Below are positions 1 through 7,964 of a stretch of DNA of 23,942 nucleotides, piece by piece. Both the position numbers and the translations under genes were made by a program. Origin of the DNA: CAYXVU01 sp964468725. GTDB taxonomy: Bacteria > Acidobacteriota > Blastocatellia > UBA7656. Position 1 is the stretch's first letter. Every line of letters begins with the position of its first letter. The DNA is taken from the NCBI GenBank assembly GCA_964468725.1, contig CAYXVU010000079.1:1-23942 (forward strand). The letters are read 5' to 3'. Under the pieces are notes generated by a model. The model saw nothing but the letters and a program-made list of their open reading frames with translations. It did no database searches and was not told where the DNA came from.

Positions 1-2
1 GC

Positions 3-740
3 GGGCACCTGAACGTGGTCGGCTCGCGCGGCGAGCTGGAGGAGCGCGCGGTGCGCGGGCTCGAGCAGCTGGAGGAGCTGCGCCGGCCGTGGATCGACGA
101 TGTGCCGATCGTCTGCGAGTCGTGCGGCGGTGAATATCAACCGCATGTGCTCGAAAACGGCGTCTGTGATCGGTGTCGCGCGGAAGATGGAAAGGTGACG
201 GCGCGGCTCGCGGAAATCTTTCCCAAGCGCGCGGCCTACATTCGGATGGCCGAAAAGAACTTCACCATCACCGATAGTAATCGCAGAGCCTACGAAGCCG
301 CGACCGGATTCGATTTCGAGATCGAGAATTTATATCTGTGGGGAAGTTGCGGAACCGGTAAGACTCATCTGGCCTGCAAAGTCGCGCGCGCCGCAGCTTG
401 CTCGCAAGTCAGTTGCGCGTTCATCAAAACTTCCGAATGGCTGCGACACCTCAGAGGGCGAACGGGGACAGAAGAGCAAGCCGAAATCAACCGGCTGGTC
501 AACGCGCGCGTGCTGCTGATTGATGACCTGGGAGTCGAGAAAGCAACCGAGTTTGCCGTGCAGTCGCTGCTCGATTTGATCGACGCGCGCGAGATGGAAG
601 AACGAAACGGGCTGGTTGTTACCTCGAATTTATCGCTCGATAATCTGGCCGCGAAGCTCGGTGATGATCGCCTGCCTTCGCGCTTGTCCGGGTTGTGCCA
701 GGTCATCGAATTGGCCGGGCAGGATTGGCGCAACGCTTGA
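3..740 (+). CDS. DnaC/IstB-type helicase-loader-like AAA+ ATPase (5' partial)
   Basis: The reading frame is open to the left edge, so the gene probably starts outside the window; a GTG at 15 is the first in-window start. Counting from that GTG, an N-terminal zinc-binding element has CxxC pairs at 34/37 and 51/54. Walker A (GSCGTGKT) is at about 110-117, Walker B (VLLIDDLG) at about 166-173, then a sensor-1-like VVTSN and a C-terminal DDRLPSRL segment with candidate arginine-finger residues. This is the layout of DnaC/IstB ATPases, which load a replicative helicase or serve a transposase. The next genes are an excisionase-like HTH protein and a tyrosine integrase, so it most likely serves replication or transfer of an integrated element. 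No transposase is seen, which argues against an IS21 IstB. The first ~120 bases are much richer in GC than the rest. Family call firm; partner unknown. Confidence 0.85.
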   Translation, partial: GHLNVVGSRGELEERAVRGLEQLEELRRPWIDDVPIVCESCGGEYQPHVLENGVCDRCRAEDGKVTARLAEIFPKRAAYIRMAEKNFTITDSNRRAYEAATGFDFEIENLYLWGSCGTGKTHLACKVARAAACSQVSCAFIKTSEWLRHLRGRTGTEEQAEINRLVNARVLLIDDLGVEKATEFAVQSLLDLIDAREMEERNGLVVTSNLSLDNLAAKLGDDRLPSRLSGLCQVIELAGQDWRNA

Positions 741-774
741 TCGAAGCAAGCAACAGCGAAAGAGGAGAGATCGA

Positions 775-1050
775 ATGATGAATCAAGCAATCCCTTTTCC
801 CAAGCGAGTGAGCGAAAGCCACACAGCGCCGCATCTGGATTTGCCGGAGCCGAGAATCTGGACGCCGGAAGATTTGGCCGCCTTCTTTCGCCTCTCGGTT
901 CATTGGGCGCGCAAGGTCGCTAAATCCTCCGACCCGCCCCCGCGCATTGGCGGCATTCGCCTCTTACGCTTCGATACTCACTCTCCGGCTTTTCTGGATT
1001 GGATCCGCCGCAGACTCAACTTCGTTGACAGCGAGGATGACCATGAATAG
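775..1050 (+). CDS. Small excisionase/AlpA-like helix-turn-helix protein
   Basis: This 91-residue protein starts at the ATG at 775, with GAGGAGAG just upstream; a second in-frame ATG lies at 778. The frame is open further upstream, but that part overlaps the ATPase gene. The centre (WTPEDLAAFF, about residues 27-36, then a VHWARKVAKS helix) resembles the MerR-like winged helix of AlpA/Xis excisionases, where an N-terminal helix-turn-helix reads DNA and directs recombination or activates the integrase. The end of the gene overlaps possible starts of the integrase at 1037 and 1043. That fits a tightly packed recombination-control module in which this protein sets the direction of integration or excision. 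A plain transcription regulator is the alternative. The HTH assignment is by eye. Confidence 0.7.
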   Translation: MMNQAIPFPKRVSESHTAPHLDLPEPRIWTPEDLAAFFRLSVHWARKVAKSSDPPPRIGGIRLLRFDTHSPAFLDWIRRRLNFVDSEDDHE

Positions 1051-1093
1051 AGTGGCGACGAAAACACAGCGCGGGTCAAAAGAAAGGAATCTT

Positions 1094-2263
1094 ATGACCC
1101 GCAAACGTTCGTCGTATCAACGCGGCAGCGTCTCTCTGCACAATGGCGTGTGGACGCTTCGCTTCCGCCAATTTAACCACTCAACTCAACAATGGACAAC
1201 CAAGCGCGAACAGCTTGGCTCGTTCAAAGACAAAAAGGCGGCGCAACGGGCTGCCCAACCGCGCATGGCCGAAATCAATCAACGTAACAATATGCCCGCA
1301 CGCCCGCGCGAGTTGACCTTCGAGGTCTTCATCGCTACGCACTGGAAGGCGTACACCGAACAGGCCAAGCATGAGCCTTCGACTCTCGACTTGCGCGATA
1401 GTCTGATTCGCACCCATCTGTTGCCGACCTTTGGCCAGAAGCGGCTTGACCGCATCGAACCGACCGACATCGCTAAATTCTTTGACGCGCGACGGCGCTA
1501 CACCGACTCGACCTTGCGCGCCCTCTACTCGATTCTGCATCTGCTGTTCGATCTGGCCGAACAGTTCGACCTGATTGACAAAAGCCCGGTCAGACCCAAA
1601 CGCCACCGCCCGAAACTTGACCGCATCCCCAAGCCGACTCTTTCGGCGGCGCAGATTCGGCAGGTGATGGCCAATCTCAAGGATGAGCAAGAGCGATTGC
1701 TTTGCCTGCTGCTGGCCGTCACCGGCCTGAGAGTGCGCGAAGCGATGGCGCTGTGCTGGCAGGACTTCGACGCCGAGGGGCTAACGCTTGCGGTTCGGCA
1801 CACGCTCTACAAGGGCAAGATCAAGAAGGCGAAGACGGAAGCAAGCTCTGCGACGGTGAAACTTCATCCGGCGGTTGCAGCGGAGATTGCGGCGCACGCG
1901 GCGCGGTCGGAGTTTCGCAATCAAAGGGATTTCATCTTTTGCCAGCCGGACGGCAGGCCGCTCAACTATCGCACGGCGTTGGTTCACCTGCACCGTGCGA
2001 TAGAAGCCTGTGGCATCCGCCGCGAAGCGAGCAAGCACGGGTTTCACATCCTGCGGCACTCAGCCGGAACCTTGCTGTATGCGAAATCGAGGGATTTGAA
2101 GCTGGTGCAAGGGACGCTGAGACACGCGGAAATCTCGACCACATCAGACCTCTATGTGCATCTGGATGACAAGATTTTGAGCGAAGGCACGGGGATACTG
2201 ACGGAGGAGATTTTGCCAAACGGTGACCTAACTGTGACCAAAAAGCGCGAAAGGGCAAGCTAA
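1094..2263 (+). CDS. Tyrosine recombinase / site-specific integrase
   Basis: This 389-residue protein starts at the ATG at 1094, chosen for an AAAGGA five bases upstream; in-frame ATGs at 1037 and 1043 overlap the preceding gene and remain possible. The basic N-terminus (RKRSSYQRGS, then VWTLRFRQ) resembles an AP2-like arm-binding domain. A SAM-like core-binding domain follows at about residues 75-165 and the catalytic domain lies at about 180-375. All signature residues are visible: Arg213 in TGLRVRE, His318 and Arg321 in HILRH, His344 in LRHAEIS and Tyr354 in DLYVHL. It should be active in integrating and excising the element carrying it. It is the last gene of the GC-richer block, and integrases usually lie next to an attachment site, so att is expected between 2264 and about 2376. 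No tRNA is seen there. Confidence 0.93.
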   Translation: MTRKRSSYQRGSVSLHNGVWTLRFRQFNHSTQQWTTKREQLGSFKDKKAAQRAAQPRMAEINQRNNMPARPRELTFEVFIATHWKAYTEQAKHEPSTLDLRDSLIRTHLLPTFGQKRLDRIEPTDIAKFFDARRRYTDSTLRALYSILHLLFDLAEQFDLIDKSPVRPKRHRPKLDRIPKPTLSAAQIRQVMANLKDEQERLLCLLLAVTGLRVREAMALCWQDFDAEGLTLAVRHTLYKGKIKKAKTEASSATVKLHPAVAAEIAAHAARSEFRNQRDFIFCQPDGRPLNYRTALVHLHRAIEACGIRREASKHGFHILRHSAGTLLYAKSRDLKLVQGTLRHAEISTTSDLYVHLDDKILSEGTGILTEEILPNGDLTVTKKRERAS

Positions 2264-2297
2264 CTGAAACGAAATAAAGGCTTGCTGAAATAGTGAT

Positions 2298-2314
2298 ATT
2301 ACCTCAGAGGTAAT
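2298..2314. promoter_or_regulatory. Perfect 17-bp palindrome, candidate repressor operator
   Basis: ATTACCT, a CAG centre and AGGTAAT form a perfect 7-bp inverted repeat. It lies 63 bases upstream of the membrane-protein start at 2377 and 35 bases after the integrase stop. Size and symmetry suit a dimeric repressor of TetR or MarR type. A short hairpin, or part of the attachment site of the upstream element, are alternatives. No matching regulator gene is in the window. Confidence 0.4.
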
Positions 2315-2376
2315 TGAAGCACGTTGCTATATGCGGCAGACTGGCGGCTGAAAAATTCGAAAGGAGAAGCCCTAAA

Positions 2377-2805
2377 ATGTCAAAAACGACAACCACAATT
2401 TGGAAATCTACTGGTTTGCTGAAAGCCGTGCTGCAAACCAATGCGATCACTTCAGCGTTGTCAGGTGCAATCTTCACGATAGCTTCAGCGCGAATTGGAG
2501 AATTTATCGGGCTCAATGAATCCCTGATACCGACTGGCCTGTTCCTGATTCTGTTTGCCGCTGCTGTGATGTGGACAGCCCGACAACAGCCCATCAATCT
2601 TAAAGTGGCGTGGGCGATTATCACGCTCGATTTGGCATGGGTGGCGGGCAGTGTCGTGATGATGCTCAGCGGTGGTTTGAATACTGTAGGCACCTGGGTG
2701 GTTGGTTTGATGGCCGATGCGGTTTTGCTCTTTGCCATCGGTCAGATCATTGGTGTGCGTCGTTTGCAACGTCAATCTGTGGACGAACGCTTAGCTCGTT
2801 CATAA
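2377..2805 (+). CDS. Small four-TM membrane protein of unknown function
   Basis: This 142-residue protein starts at the ATG at 2377, with AAGGAG at 2361-2366. Four hydrophobic segments are visible: about residues 20-40, 47-68, 77-98 and 108-128. A basic tail with an RRLQRQ motif follows, so both ends are probably cytoplasmic. The third helix carries a D-x-x-W-V-x-G-S pattern (LDLAWVAGS) that may be a family signature. I do not recognise a characterised function. It is the first gene after the integrase and has a perfect palindrome upstream, so it may be repressor-controlled. The next gene is another small hydrophobic protein 52 bases downstream on the same strand, and the two may be co-transcribed. 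Whether it belongs to the integrated element or to the host chromosome is unclear; composition resembles the downstream genes more. Confidence 0.72.
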   Translation: MSKTTTTIWKSTGLLKAVLQTNAITSALSGAIFTIASARIGEFIGLNESLIPTGLFLILFAAAVMWTARQQPINLKVAWAIITLDLAWVAGSVVMMLSGGLNTVGTWVVGLMADAVLLFAIGQIIGVRRLQRQSVDERLARS

Positions 2806-2857
2806 TCTGTTCAAGAGCGCCGTCATCCCTCTTGCAGAGGTCGTCAATAAAAGTCGT

Positions 2858-3247
2858 ATGAGAACAAAGCTCATCCGCTTGATCCTAATCTTGGTTGGAG
2901 CGATTCATCTTTATCCGGGCATCGGCATATTCTCTGCCGCGCGATTGCAACAGCTATATGGCATCGTGATCGAAGATCGCAATCTTTTGTTACTGATGCG
3001 TCATCGCGCTTTGCTCTTTGGTTTGTTTGGGGCTCTGCTGATCCTTTCAGCCTTTCAACCATCGTTGCGTTGGTTTGCATACGTCGCAGGAATCATCAGC
3101 ACGGCAGGCTTTTTACTGTTAGTCGGGATGGCGCAAGATTACAACGAGGTTCTTCGCCGAGTGGTTATCGCTGATTGGGTGGCTGTTTCATTGCTCTTAT
3201 TGGCAATCCTGTTCGACTTCGTTGAGCGCCGGAACCTCAAAGCTTAA
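2858..3247 (+). CDS. Small four-TM membrane protein (LYG/EDRNLLLLMRHRA type)
   Basis: This 129-residue protein starts at the ATG at 2858 with only a weak upstream ribosome site. Four hydrophobic segments lie at about residues 5-27, 47-66, 71-93 and 104-122. A conserved-looking stretch (LYGIVIEDRNLLLLMRHRAL) sits between helices one and two. I recall similar short membrane proteins being labelled phosphopantetheine adenylyltransferase in databases; the sequence has no nucleotidyltransferase HxGH motif, so that label would be wrong here. Function is unknown. Its stop lies two bases from the stop of the convergent gene at 3250, leaving no room for a conventional terminator. A short CCTCT/AGAGG hairpin (2828-2840) lies just upstream. 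Confidence 0.7.
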   Translation: MRTKLIRLILILVGAIHLYPGIGIFSAARLQQLYGIVIEDRNLLLLMRHRALLFGLFGALLILSAFQPSLRWFAYVAGIISTAGFLLLVGMAQDYNEVLRRVVIADWVAVSLLLLAILFDFVERRNLKA

Positions 3248-3249
3248 TC

Positions 3250-3690
3250 TCACGCCTTTCCGGCGATAGCTTCGATTTGCAATTTGACGCGACTAATTCG
3301 GCTGAGCAAGGTAGCTTTGATATTTTGTGGCAGGTTTTCAGCGCTGAGTTCGGCATTGAGCATGCTCTCTTCGCGGCGTAGGCTATCGAGCCGACGTTGT
3401 AAGGTGAACAAGTATTTTTTAAAGGATTCGATTCGTACTTGACACTGGATCTCTGACCGTTTTAGTTCGGAGATCGATTTATCGAGAGCGACAGTGCGGG
3501 ATTTCAATCGAACAAAGTGATTGAGATCGCCCGTTGCCGCCATCAAATGCGGCTCGGCGTCAATTTTCCAACGTTCTGCTTTTTGCTCTTCGAGTAAAGT
3601 TCTGAGCGACTCTAACTTGGTTTGTAAAACCTGTAAGGTTGATTCAGCCAGCGTAAGTTCGCTGTGCTGCCGCCTGCCTCTGTCCAACAT
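3250..3690 (-). CDS. Coiled-coil protein of unknown function
   Basis: This 146-residue protein starts at the ATG at 3688-3690, with GAGGTG five bases upstream. Nearly the whole chain is charged and helical, with heptad-like leucines (for example LQVLQTKLESLRTLLEEQ, about residues 19-36), indicating one or two long coiled coils. There is no signal peptide and no TM segment. Length and helical content recall FliJ-like or other small coiled-coil adaptors, but no flagellar or secretion genes are near and I cannot assign a family. It lies 125 bases downstream of recO on the same strand and may be read from the recO transcript. It is a believable gene because of its good ribosome site and clean codon pattern, but its role is open. 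Confidence 0.68.
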   Translation of the reverse strand: MLDRGRRQHSELTLAESTLQVLQTKLESLRTLLEEQKAERWKIDAEPHLMAATGDLNHFVRLKSRTVALDKSISELKRSEIQCQVRIESFKKYLFTLQRRLDSLRREESMLNAELSAENLPQNIKATLLSRISRVKLQIEAIAGKA

Positions 3691-3815
3691 GAATACACCT
3701 CATATGCCCCCGAGATTCTGAGTAAATCCAACGACCTGAAAGGGATATTGACGGCAGGATAAGGCCAAACTCAAGTGATTGCAAGAGTAATTCCTGCGCG
3801 CAGATAAGGGGGAAG

Positions 3816-4607
3816 CTAACGAGAAGGACTGGTCTTTTTGACCTCAACAGCGGCGGAGCTTGCAGAGAGTTGATGAAGGAATTCGCGCGAGTGTAAATCT
3901 CTCTCTATGGTGCTGCGGATGATTTGAGAATTGATCTCGCTGATGCGGTTGAGGTGATATTGGCTCGGTGCACGGGCCGCGAATTCGGCAGGAGGCAACT
4001 GAAATAGATGGCGCAACACGTTGCGAAGCGAAGCCTCTACCTTCGTCCCGCGTCCGCTGCTACAATCCATACAACGCGGCGAGCCGTCGACCGTTAGATA
4101 CGAAGAGGCTTGTCTTTCAATCATCGCTCCGCAGGCAGAGCAGATTGCCGGATCAGGGAAGAACCCTGCTAATCGCAGCAACCATGATTCGAAATAGCGC
4201 AGTACATAGACCAGCTTGATGCCGGTTGTGATGGCCGCAAGCGATGCCGTCGTCAGACGATAGAGTTTTTCATTGGGCTCATTATCGGGTAAGAACTCGA
4301 TTAAAAGTTCCGAAAGGTAAGAGAAGGCCGTTGCCGTTTCAACATCGCGCGAGGCGCAGCCAAAGTTCGATTGCAAAATTTCACAGGTCGAAACGCTCAC
4401 CAACTCGCGCCCCTCTTTGTGAAAATAGGTGAGTTGAACCTGCGTGAAGGGCTCGAGTGCTGACCCAAACCGGCTCTTCAGTTTGCGCGCACCGTGCGCC
4501 ACTCCGCGCACTTTTCCATGCTCTTTGGTTAGAAAGATGCATATCTTATCCGCCTCCGCCAGCGTGTAGGTTCTGAGGACATAGGCTTCTGTGGTGTGTA
4601 ATGCCAT
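3816..4607 (-). CDS. recO: DNA repair protein RecO
   Basis: This 263-residue protein starts at the ATG at 4605-4607. It begins with the usual RecO N-terminus (TTEAYVLRTYTLAEADKICI), an OB fold, where homologues begin; the frame also extends upstream to 4733. A helical C-terminal domain follows with a four-Cys zinc finger: Cys156 and Cys159 (CSACG), then Cys179 and Cys182 (CMDC). RecO binds single-stranded DNA and SSB and works with RecR to load RecA in the RecF pathway. The HGARKLKS segment (about 38-45) is typical of the family. No clear Shine-Dalgarno precedes this start. A TATACT lies 13 bases upstream, so a short or leaderless transcript is possible. The divergent neighbour begins at 4712. 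Identification is strong; the exact start is less certain. Confidence 0.93.
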   Translation of the reverse strand: MALHTTEAYVLRTYTLAEADKICIFLTKEHGKVRGVAHGARKLKSRFGSALEPFTQVQLTYFHKEGRELVSVSTCEILQSNFGCASRDVETATAFSYLSELLIEFLPDNEPNEKLYRLTTASLAAITTGIKLVYVLRYFESWLLRLAGFFPDPAICSACGAMIERQASSYLTVDGSPRCMDCSSGRGTKVEASLRNVLRHLFQLPPAEFAARAPSQYHLNRISEINSQIIRSTIERDLHSREFLHQLSASSAAVEVKKTSPSR

Positions 4608-4711
4608 GACGAGATGGGAGTATAGCAGAAGCCGAAGCTCGGAAATCAGCGTTTTCATTCGGAGAAAATTGCGTGCTATATTTTCATTGCAATAAAACAA
4701 ACCGGAGGCGA

Positions 4712-5281
4712 ATGGTGAAACAGATTCATTCATGGATTTCTTGTCTAGTGATTTCGATGTTCGTTACGAGTGCGGGGGCGCAGCAGGGCGATGCCGAACG
4801 CCGCGCCAAAGTGGAAGCGGCTTTGCAAGAAGAGGCACCAAAATTTCTTTGTCTCGATGCGCAGTTTGCCACCGCCGGACAGCCAAAAGATACGGCATAT
4901 GAAAAGTTGGCTGCCAACGGATTCAAATCCGTTCTGAACCTGCGGACGGCGGCTGAAGGAGTTGATTTGGAGCAAGAACGAGCATTGGTTGAGAAAGTCG
5001 GTCTGCGCTATATCAGTATTCCGGTTGTCGGGAGTGCGCCGAAAACAGAACAAGTCGAAGAGTTTCTGCGGACAGTGAAAGATTCGGCAAATCATCCGAT
5101 GTTGATTCACTGCGCGAGCGCGAATCGCGCCGGGGCATTCTTCATGATCTACCGGGTACTGGAGCAAGGCTGGTCGGAAGACAAAGCCCTTGAAGAAGCC
5201 GAAAGGGTAGGAGTTACCAGTCCGGTGCTCAAAAAATTCGCATACGATTACATTGCCAGTAAAAAGCAAGGGAAGAGTTAG
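4712..5281 (+). CDS. Exported DUF442/BLH-type phosphatase-like protein
   Basis: This 189-residue protein starts at the ATG at 4712, with GGAGG three bases upstream. The first 23 residues form a Sec signal peptide (cleavage likely after SAGA), so it acts outside the cytoplasm. The mature part has the family order: an FATAGQP entry segment (about 52-58), a VLNLRT strand (about 74-79) and an HCASANR active-site loop with His133, Cys134 and Arg139. The loop is CX4R, as in the DUF442 (beta-lactamase-hydrolase-like) and rhodanese groups, not the CX5R of classical tyrosine phosphatases. A phosphatase-like or sulfur-transfer-like reaction on an unknown periplasmic substrate is the best guess. It lies one base before larE and shares its strand, so co-expression is likely. 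Family call good; substrate unknown. Confidence 0.82.
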   Translation: MVKQIHSWISCLVISMFVTSAGAQQGDAERRAKVEAALQEEAPKFLCLDAQFATAGQPKDTAYEKLAANGFKSVLNLRTAAEGVDLEQERALVEKVGLRYISIPVVGSAPKTEQVEEFLRTVKDSANHPMLIHCASANRAGAFFMIYRVLEQGWSEDKALEEAERVGVTSPVLKKFAYDYIASKKQGKS

Positions 5282-5282
5282 T

Positions 5283-6122
5283 ATGCCAGATGGCCGAACG
5301 GCATTCGACATCGAAGAGGATTTGATCCATAAAGAGCTCAGGTTACGAGCCTTGCTGCGGAGCTTCGAATCGGTAATCGTAGCGTTTTCGGGCGGTGTGG
5401 ACAGTGCCTATCTCGCCTACGTTGCGAATGAAGAATTGGGGGAGAAGGCCTTAGCGGTTACCGGAGACAGCGCCTCCTATCCCACTTTTCAGCGCCACCT
5501 GGCCGACCAGTTGACGCAACAGTATGGCATTCGACATCAGTTGATCTTTACAGAAGAATTCGCCGACCTCAATTACACAACGAATCCGCCGACCCGATGC
5601 TACTACTGTAAAACGGAACTCTATAAAAAGCTTCGTCAGCTTGCCGTTGAACAAGACCTCCGCGTCGTTTGTGACGGCACGAATGCGGATGATGTCGGCG
5701 ATTATCGCCCCGGCAGACAGGCGGCACACGAGCATGATGTACGTTCGCCCTTGCTGGAGGTTGGCTTACGGAAAGCGGAGATTCGGGAGTTATCGCGGCG
5801 CGCCAAGCTGCCGACTTGGAATGAACCGGCTTCGGCTTGCCTGTCATCGCGCATCCCCTATGGCCAGATGGTTACGTTGGAGAAAGTTTCGATGGTTGAT
5901 CGAGCCGAAGAGGAATTGAAAGGCCTGGGCTTCAAACAGGTTCGCGTGCGCCATCATGATTCGGTTGCTCGTGTTGAGGTCGCCATCGAAGAGTTACCGC
6001 GCGCCTTGCAGGTTGATATGGCGAAACGAATTTCCGCACGTCTAAAAGCCGTCGGCTTTCAGTTCGTCGCTCTCGATTTAGAGGGCTATCGCATGGGGTC
6101 GTTAAACGAAACGTTGAAGTAA
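5283..6122 (+). CDS. larE: ATP-dependent sacrificial sulfur transferase LarE
   Basis: This 279-residue protein starts at the ATG at 5283, one base after the previous stop, with GGAAG seven bases upstream. The N-terminal PP-loop (FSGGVDS, 35-41) adenylates the substrate. The C-terminal half has the ACLSSRIPYG motif with Cys186, the expected position of the sacrificial cysteine that gives up its sulfur. LarE turns the carboxylates of pyridinium-3,5-dicarboxylate mononucleotide into thiocarboxylates, making the ligand of the nickel-pincer cofactor of lactate racemase and relatives. An extra Cys pair, Cys106 and Cys109 (CYYCK), lies between the two motifs; with Cys186 it could hold an iron-sulfur cluster as in the cluster-dependent LarE group, which would recycle sulfur rather than lose it. 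No larA, larB or larC is in the window, so a non-racemase client is possible. Confidence 0.9.
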   Translation: MPDGRTAFDIEEDLIHKELRLRALLRSFESVIVAFSGGVDSAYLAYVANEELGEKALAVTGDSASYPTFQRHLADQLTQQYGIRHQLIFTEEFADLNYTTNPPTRCYYCKTELYKKLRQLAVEQDLRVVCDGTNADDVGDYRPGRQAAHEHDVRSPLLEVGLRKAEIRELSRRAKLPTWNEPASACLSSRIPYGQMVTLEKVSMVDRAEEELKGLGFKQVRVRHHDSVARVEVAIEELPRALQVDMAKRISARLKAVGFQFVALDLEGYRMGSLNETLK

Positions 6123-6155
6123 GGCTGGCATCATTTCAGGGGTCAACAGGCTGGT

Positions 6156-7964
6156 TCAATTCAAGTGTGACGATGAGTTGGCTGAGATAAACTCGGCTTC
6201 TTTTTGGCTATTCGACAGAGTTCCCTCAAGTAATTGACTCGCCTTTTCAATCATTGGGATGAGCGACTCCTGATTGAGCGCTGACACCAATATCGCATCG
6301 GGAACATTCTTCAAGTTCGCAACCTCTTCTGTGTCGAGAAGATCAATCTTGTTATAGACCAGCAGACGCGGTAACTGAGCAAGTCCGAGGTCGGAAAGAA
6401 TCTTCTCGACAGAAGCGATTTGATTTTCGAGATGCAGGCTGCTGGCATCGACGACGTGAATGAGCAGATCGGAGTTCTCCATCTCTTCGAGAGTGGCGCG
6501 AAAAGCGGTGATGAGATCGGGGGGCAAATCGCGGATAAACCCCACCGTATCGTTAATGATGACTTCTTGATCTTGCGGCAATCGCAATCGGCGACTGGTC
6601 GGATCGAGCGTCGCAAATAGAAGGTCTTCCGCACGCACGGAGGACGAGGTAAGGGCATTGAGCAAGGTGGATTTTCCGGCATTGGTATAGCCAACGATTG
6701 AGATTACCGGCACATCGCGCCGCGCTCGGCGATTGCGTTGCACTCGGCGGCTGACACGAATCTGTTCGATCTGTTTTTCGAGATGATGTAATCGGTCGCG
6801 CACCCGACGACGATCAACTTCGAGTTTGGTTTCACCGGGGCCGCGACCGCCGATGCCGCCCATTAGACGAGACATCTCCGTACCGGAGCCGGTCAGGCGC
6901 GGCAATAGATATTTCAACTGTGCTAACTCGACTTGAATCTTACCTTCGCGGCTCTGCGCCCGTTGCGCAAAAATATCGAGGATGATCTGGGTACGATCAA
7001 CGATCTTTAAGTCCGTCGCTTCGTTGATGGCTCGCACCTGTGCGGAAGAGAGGTTCTGATCAAAGATGATGACATCAGCGCCGAGTTGTAGGCTGCGGAT
7101 GATGACTTCTTCTAATTTGCCTTTGCCAAGCAGCGAGCGCGGGTCAAGTTTTGGCCGTCGTTGAATGATCGCCTCCAGCACAACAACTCCTGCTGAGCGA
7201 GCAAGTTCGCGTAATTCTTCGAGCGATTCTTGCGCTGCTGTAACACTTTCGGTAGTGACGCTGACAAGCAGAGCCCGATCCCGTTGGTCGCGCGGATTGC
7301 GTAACTGGCGGGTGCGCGACATCTCCTCTTCGAGCGATTCGATCAGATCGAGAAAATCGACATCGAGTTGAGAGGGAATCCGGGGCTCTAAAAATTGCCA
7401 CATTGCAGAGTGGCCATCCGATCTCCCTTTTTCGTCCTCACTCCCATTGGCTTGGTCCTCTGCCGTTCGATCTGAAGGGATAAGGTTCAGAGGCGATGCC
7501 GGGAGCAGATGGGCAGATTTTACTAGTCCGGGCAGCCCGTCGCTTTTCACATCAATTGCCGACATTAAGTCGAGTCGTAACAACGCGAGATCGGTCAAGT
7601 CGTCTTGGGTCAAGTTTTCGCCTGCCAGATGGGTGTGCAAGCAACGAAGGCCGCGAAATCGGCTCTCCCCAATGCGCTGCCGCTTGAGATCCGGTAAAAC
7701 GATGCCTTTGGCATTCCCGACAACAACCGCTTCGACATAGCCATTACGATTGACCAAAACGCCAACCTGTCGGTTGAGTTCGTGCGAAAGCTCGGTTAAT
7801 TGTCGCGCAAATTCCTGTGTGACAATTTCATGCGGTGCGATGCGCCGATTGTAGAGCTTTTCCAGACGATGGACTTGATTCGGTTTTAGTCCTTGAATGT
7901 TGCCTTCAATACTTCTAATAGAGATTGCCTCCGAAAATGAAATCGCCGATAGATCATACACCAT
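6156..7964 (-). CDS. hflX: GTPase HflX, long form
   Basis: This 602-residue protein is read from the ATG at 7962-7964; the frame extends to a TTG at 8084, and an unusual alternative is noted in the findings. About 240 N-terminal residues form an extension absent from the 426-residue E. coli protein; it contains HTHLAGENLTQDDLTDLALL, seen in long HflX proteins of several phyla. The HflX nucleotide-binding domain follows (LLGKGKLEEV, IIFDQNLSSAQVRAINE), then a glycine-rich linker (GGIGGRGPGETKLEVDRRR). The GTPase domain has G1 GYTNAGKST (about 425-433), G3 DTVGFIRDLP, G4 NKID and G5 SAL. HflX binds the 50S ribosomal subunit and splits or rescues stalled ribosomes, notably under heat or antibiotic stress. 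It is convergent with larE and divergent from the gene at 8141. Identification is very strong. Confidence 0.95.
   Translation of the reverse strand: MVYDLSAISFSEAISIRSIEGNIQGLKPNQVHRLEKLYNRRIAPHEIVTQEFARQLTELSHELNRQVGVLVNRNGYVEAVVVGNAKGIVLPDLKRQRIGESRFRGLRCLHTHLAGENLTQDDLTDLALLRLDLMSAIDVKSDGLPGLVKSAHLLPASPLNLIPSDRTAEDQANGSEDEKGRSDGHSAMWQFLEPRIPSQLDVDFLDLIESLEEEMSRTRQLRNPRDQRDRALLVSVTTESVTAAQESLEELRELARSAGVVVLEAIIQRRPKLDPRSLLGKGKLEEVIIRSLQLGADVIIFDQNLSSAQVRAINEATDLKIVDRTQIILDIFAQRAQSREGKIQVELAQLKYLLPRLTGSGTEMSRLMGGIGGRGPGETKLEVDRRRVRDRLHHLEKQIEQIRVSRRVQRNRRARRDVPVISIVGYTNAGKSTLLNALTSSSVRAEDLLFATLDPTSRRLRLPQDQEVIINDTVGFIRDLPPDLITAFRATLEEMENSDLLIHVVDASSLHLENQIASVEKILSDLGLAQLPRLLVYNKIDLLDTEEVANLKNVPDAILVSALNQESLIPMIEKASQLLEGTLSNSQKEAEFISANSSSHLN

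Noticed and set aside
15..740. IS21 transposon IstB
   Set aside because: The ATPase resembles IstB, but no IstA transposase or terminal repeats are seen and the neighbours are an excisionase-like protein and an integrase.
3644..3847. 67-codon minus-strand frame between the coiled-coil gene and recO
   Set aside because: It overlaps both neighbours, has no ribosome site and no recognisable composition.
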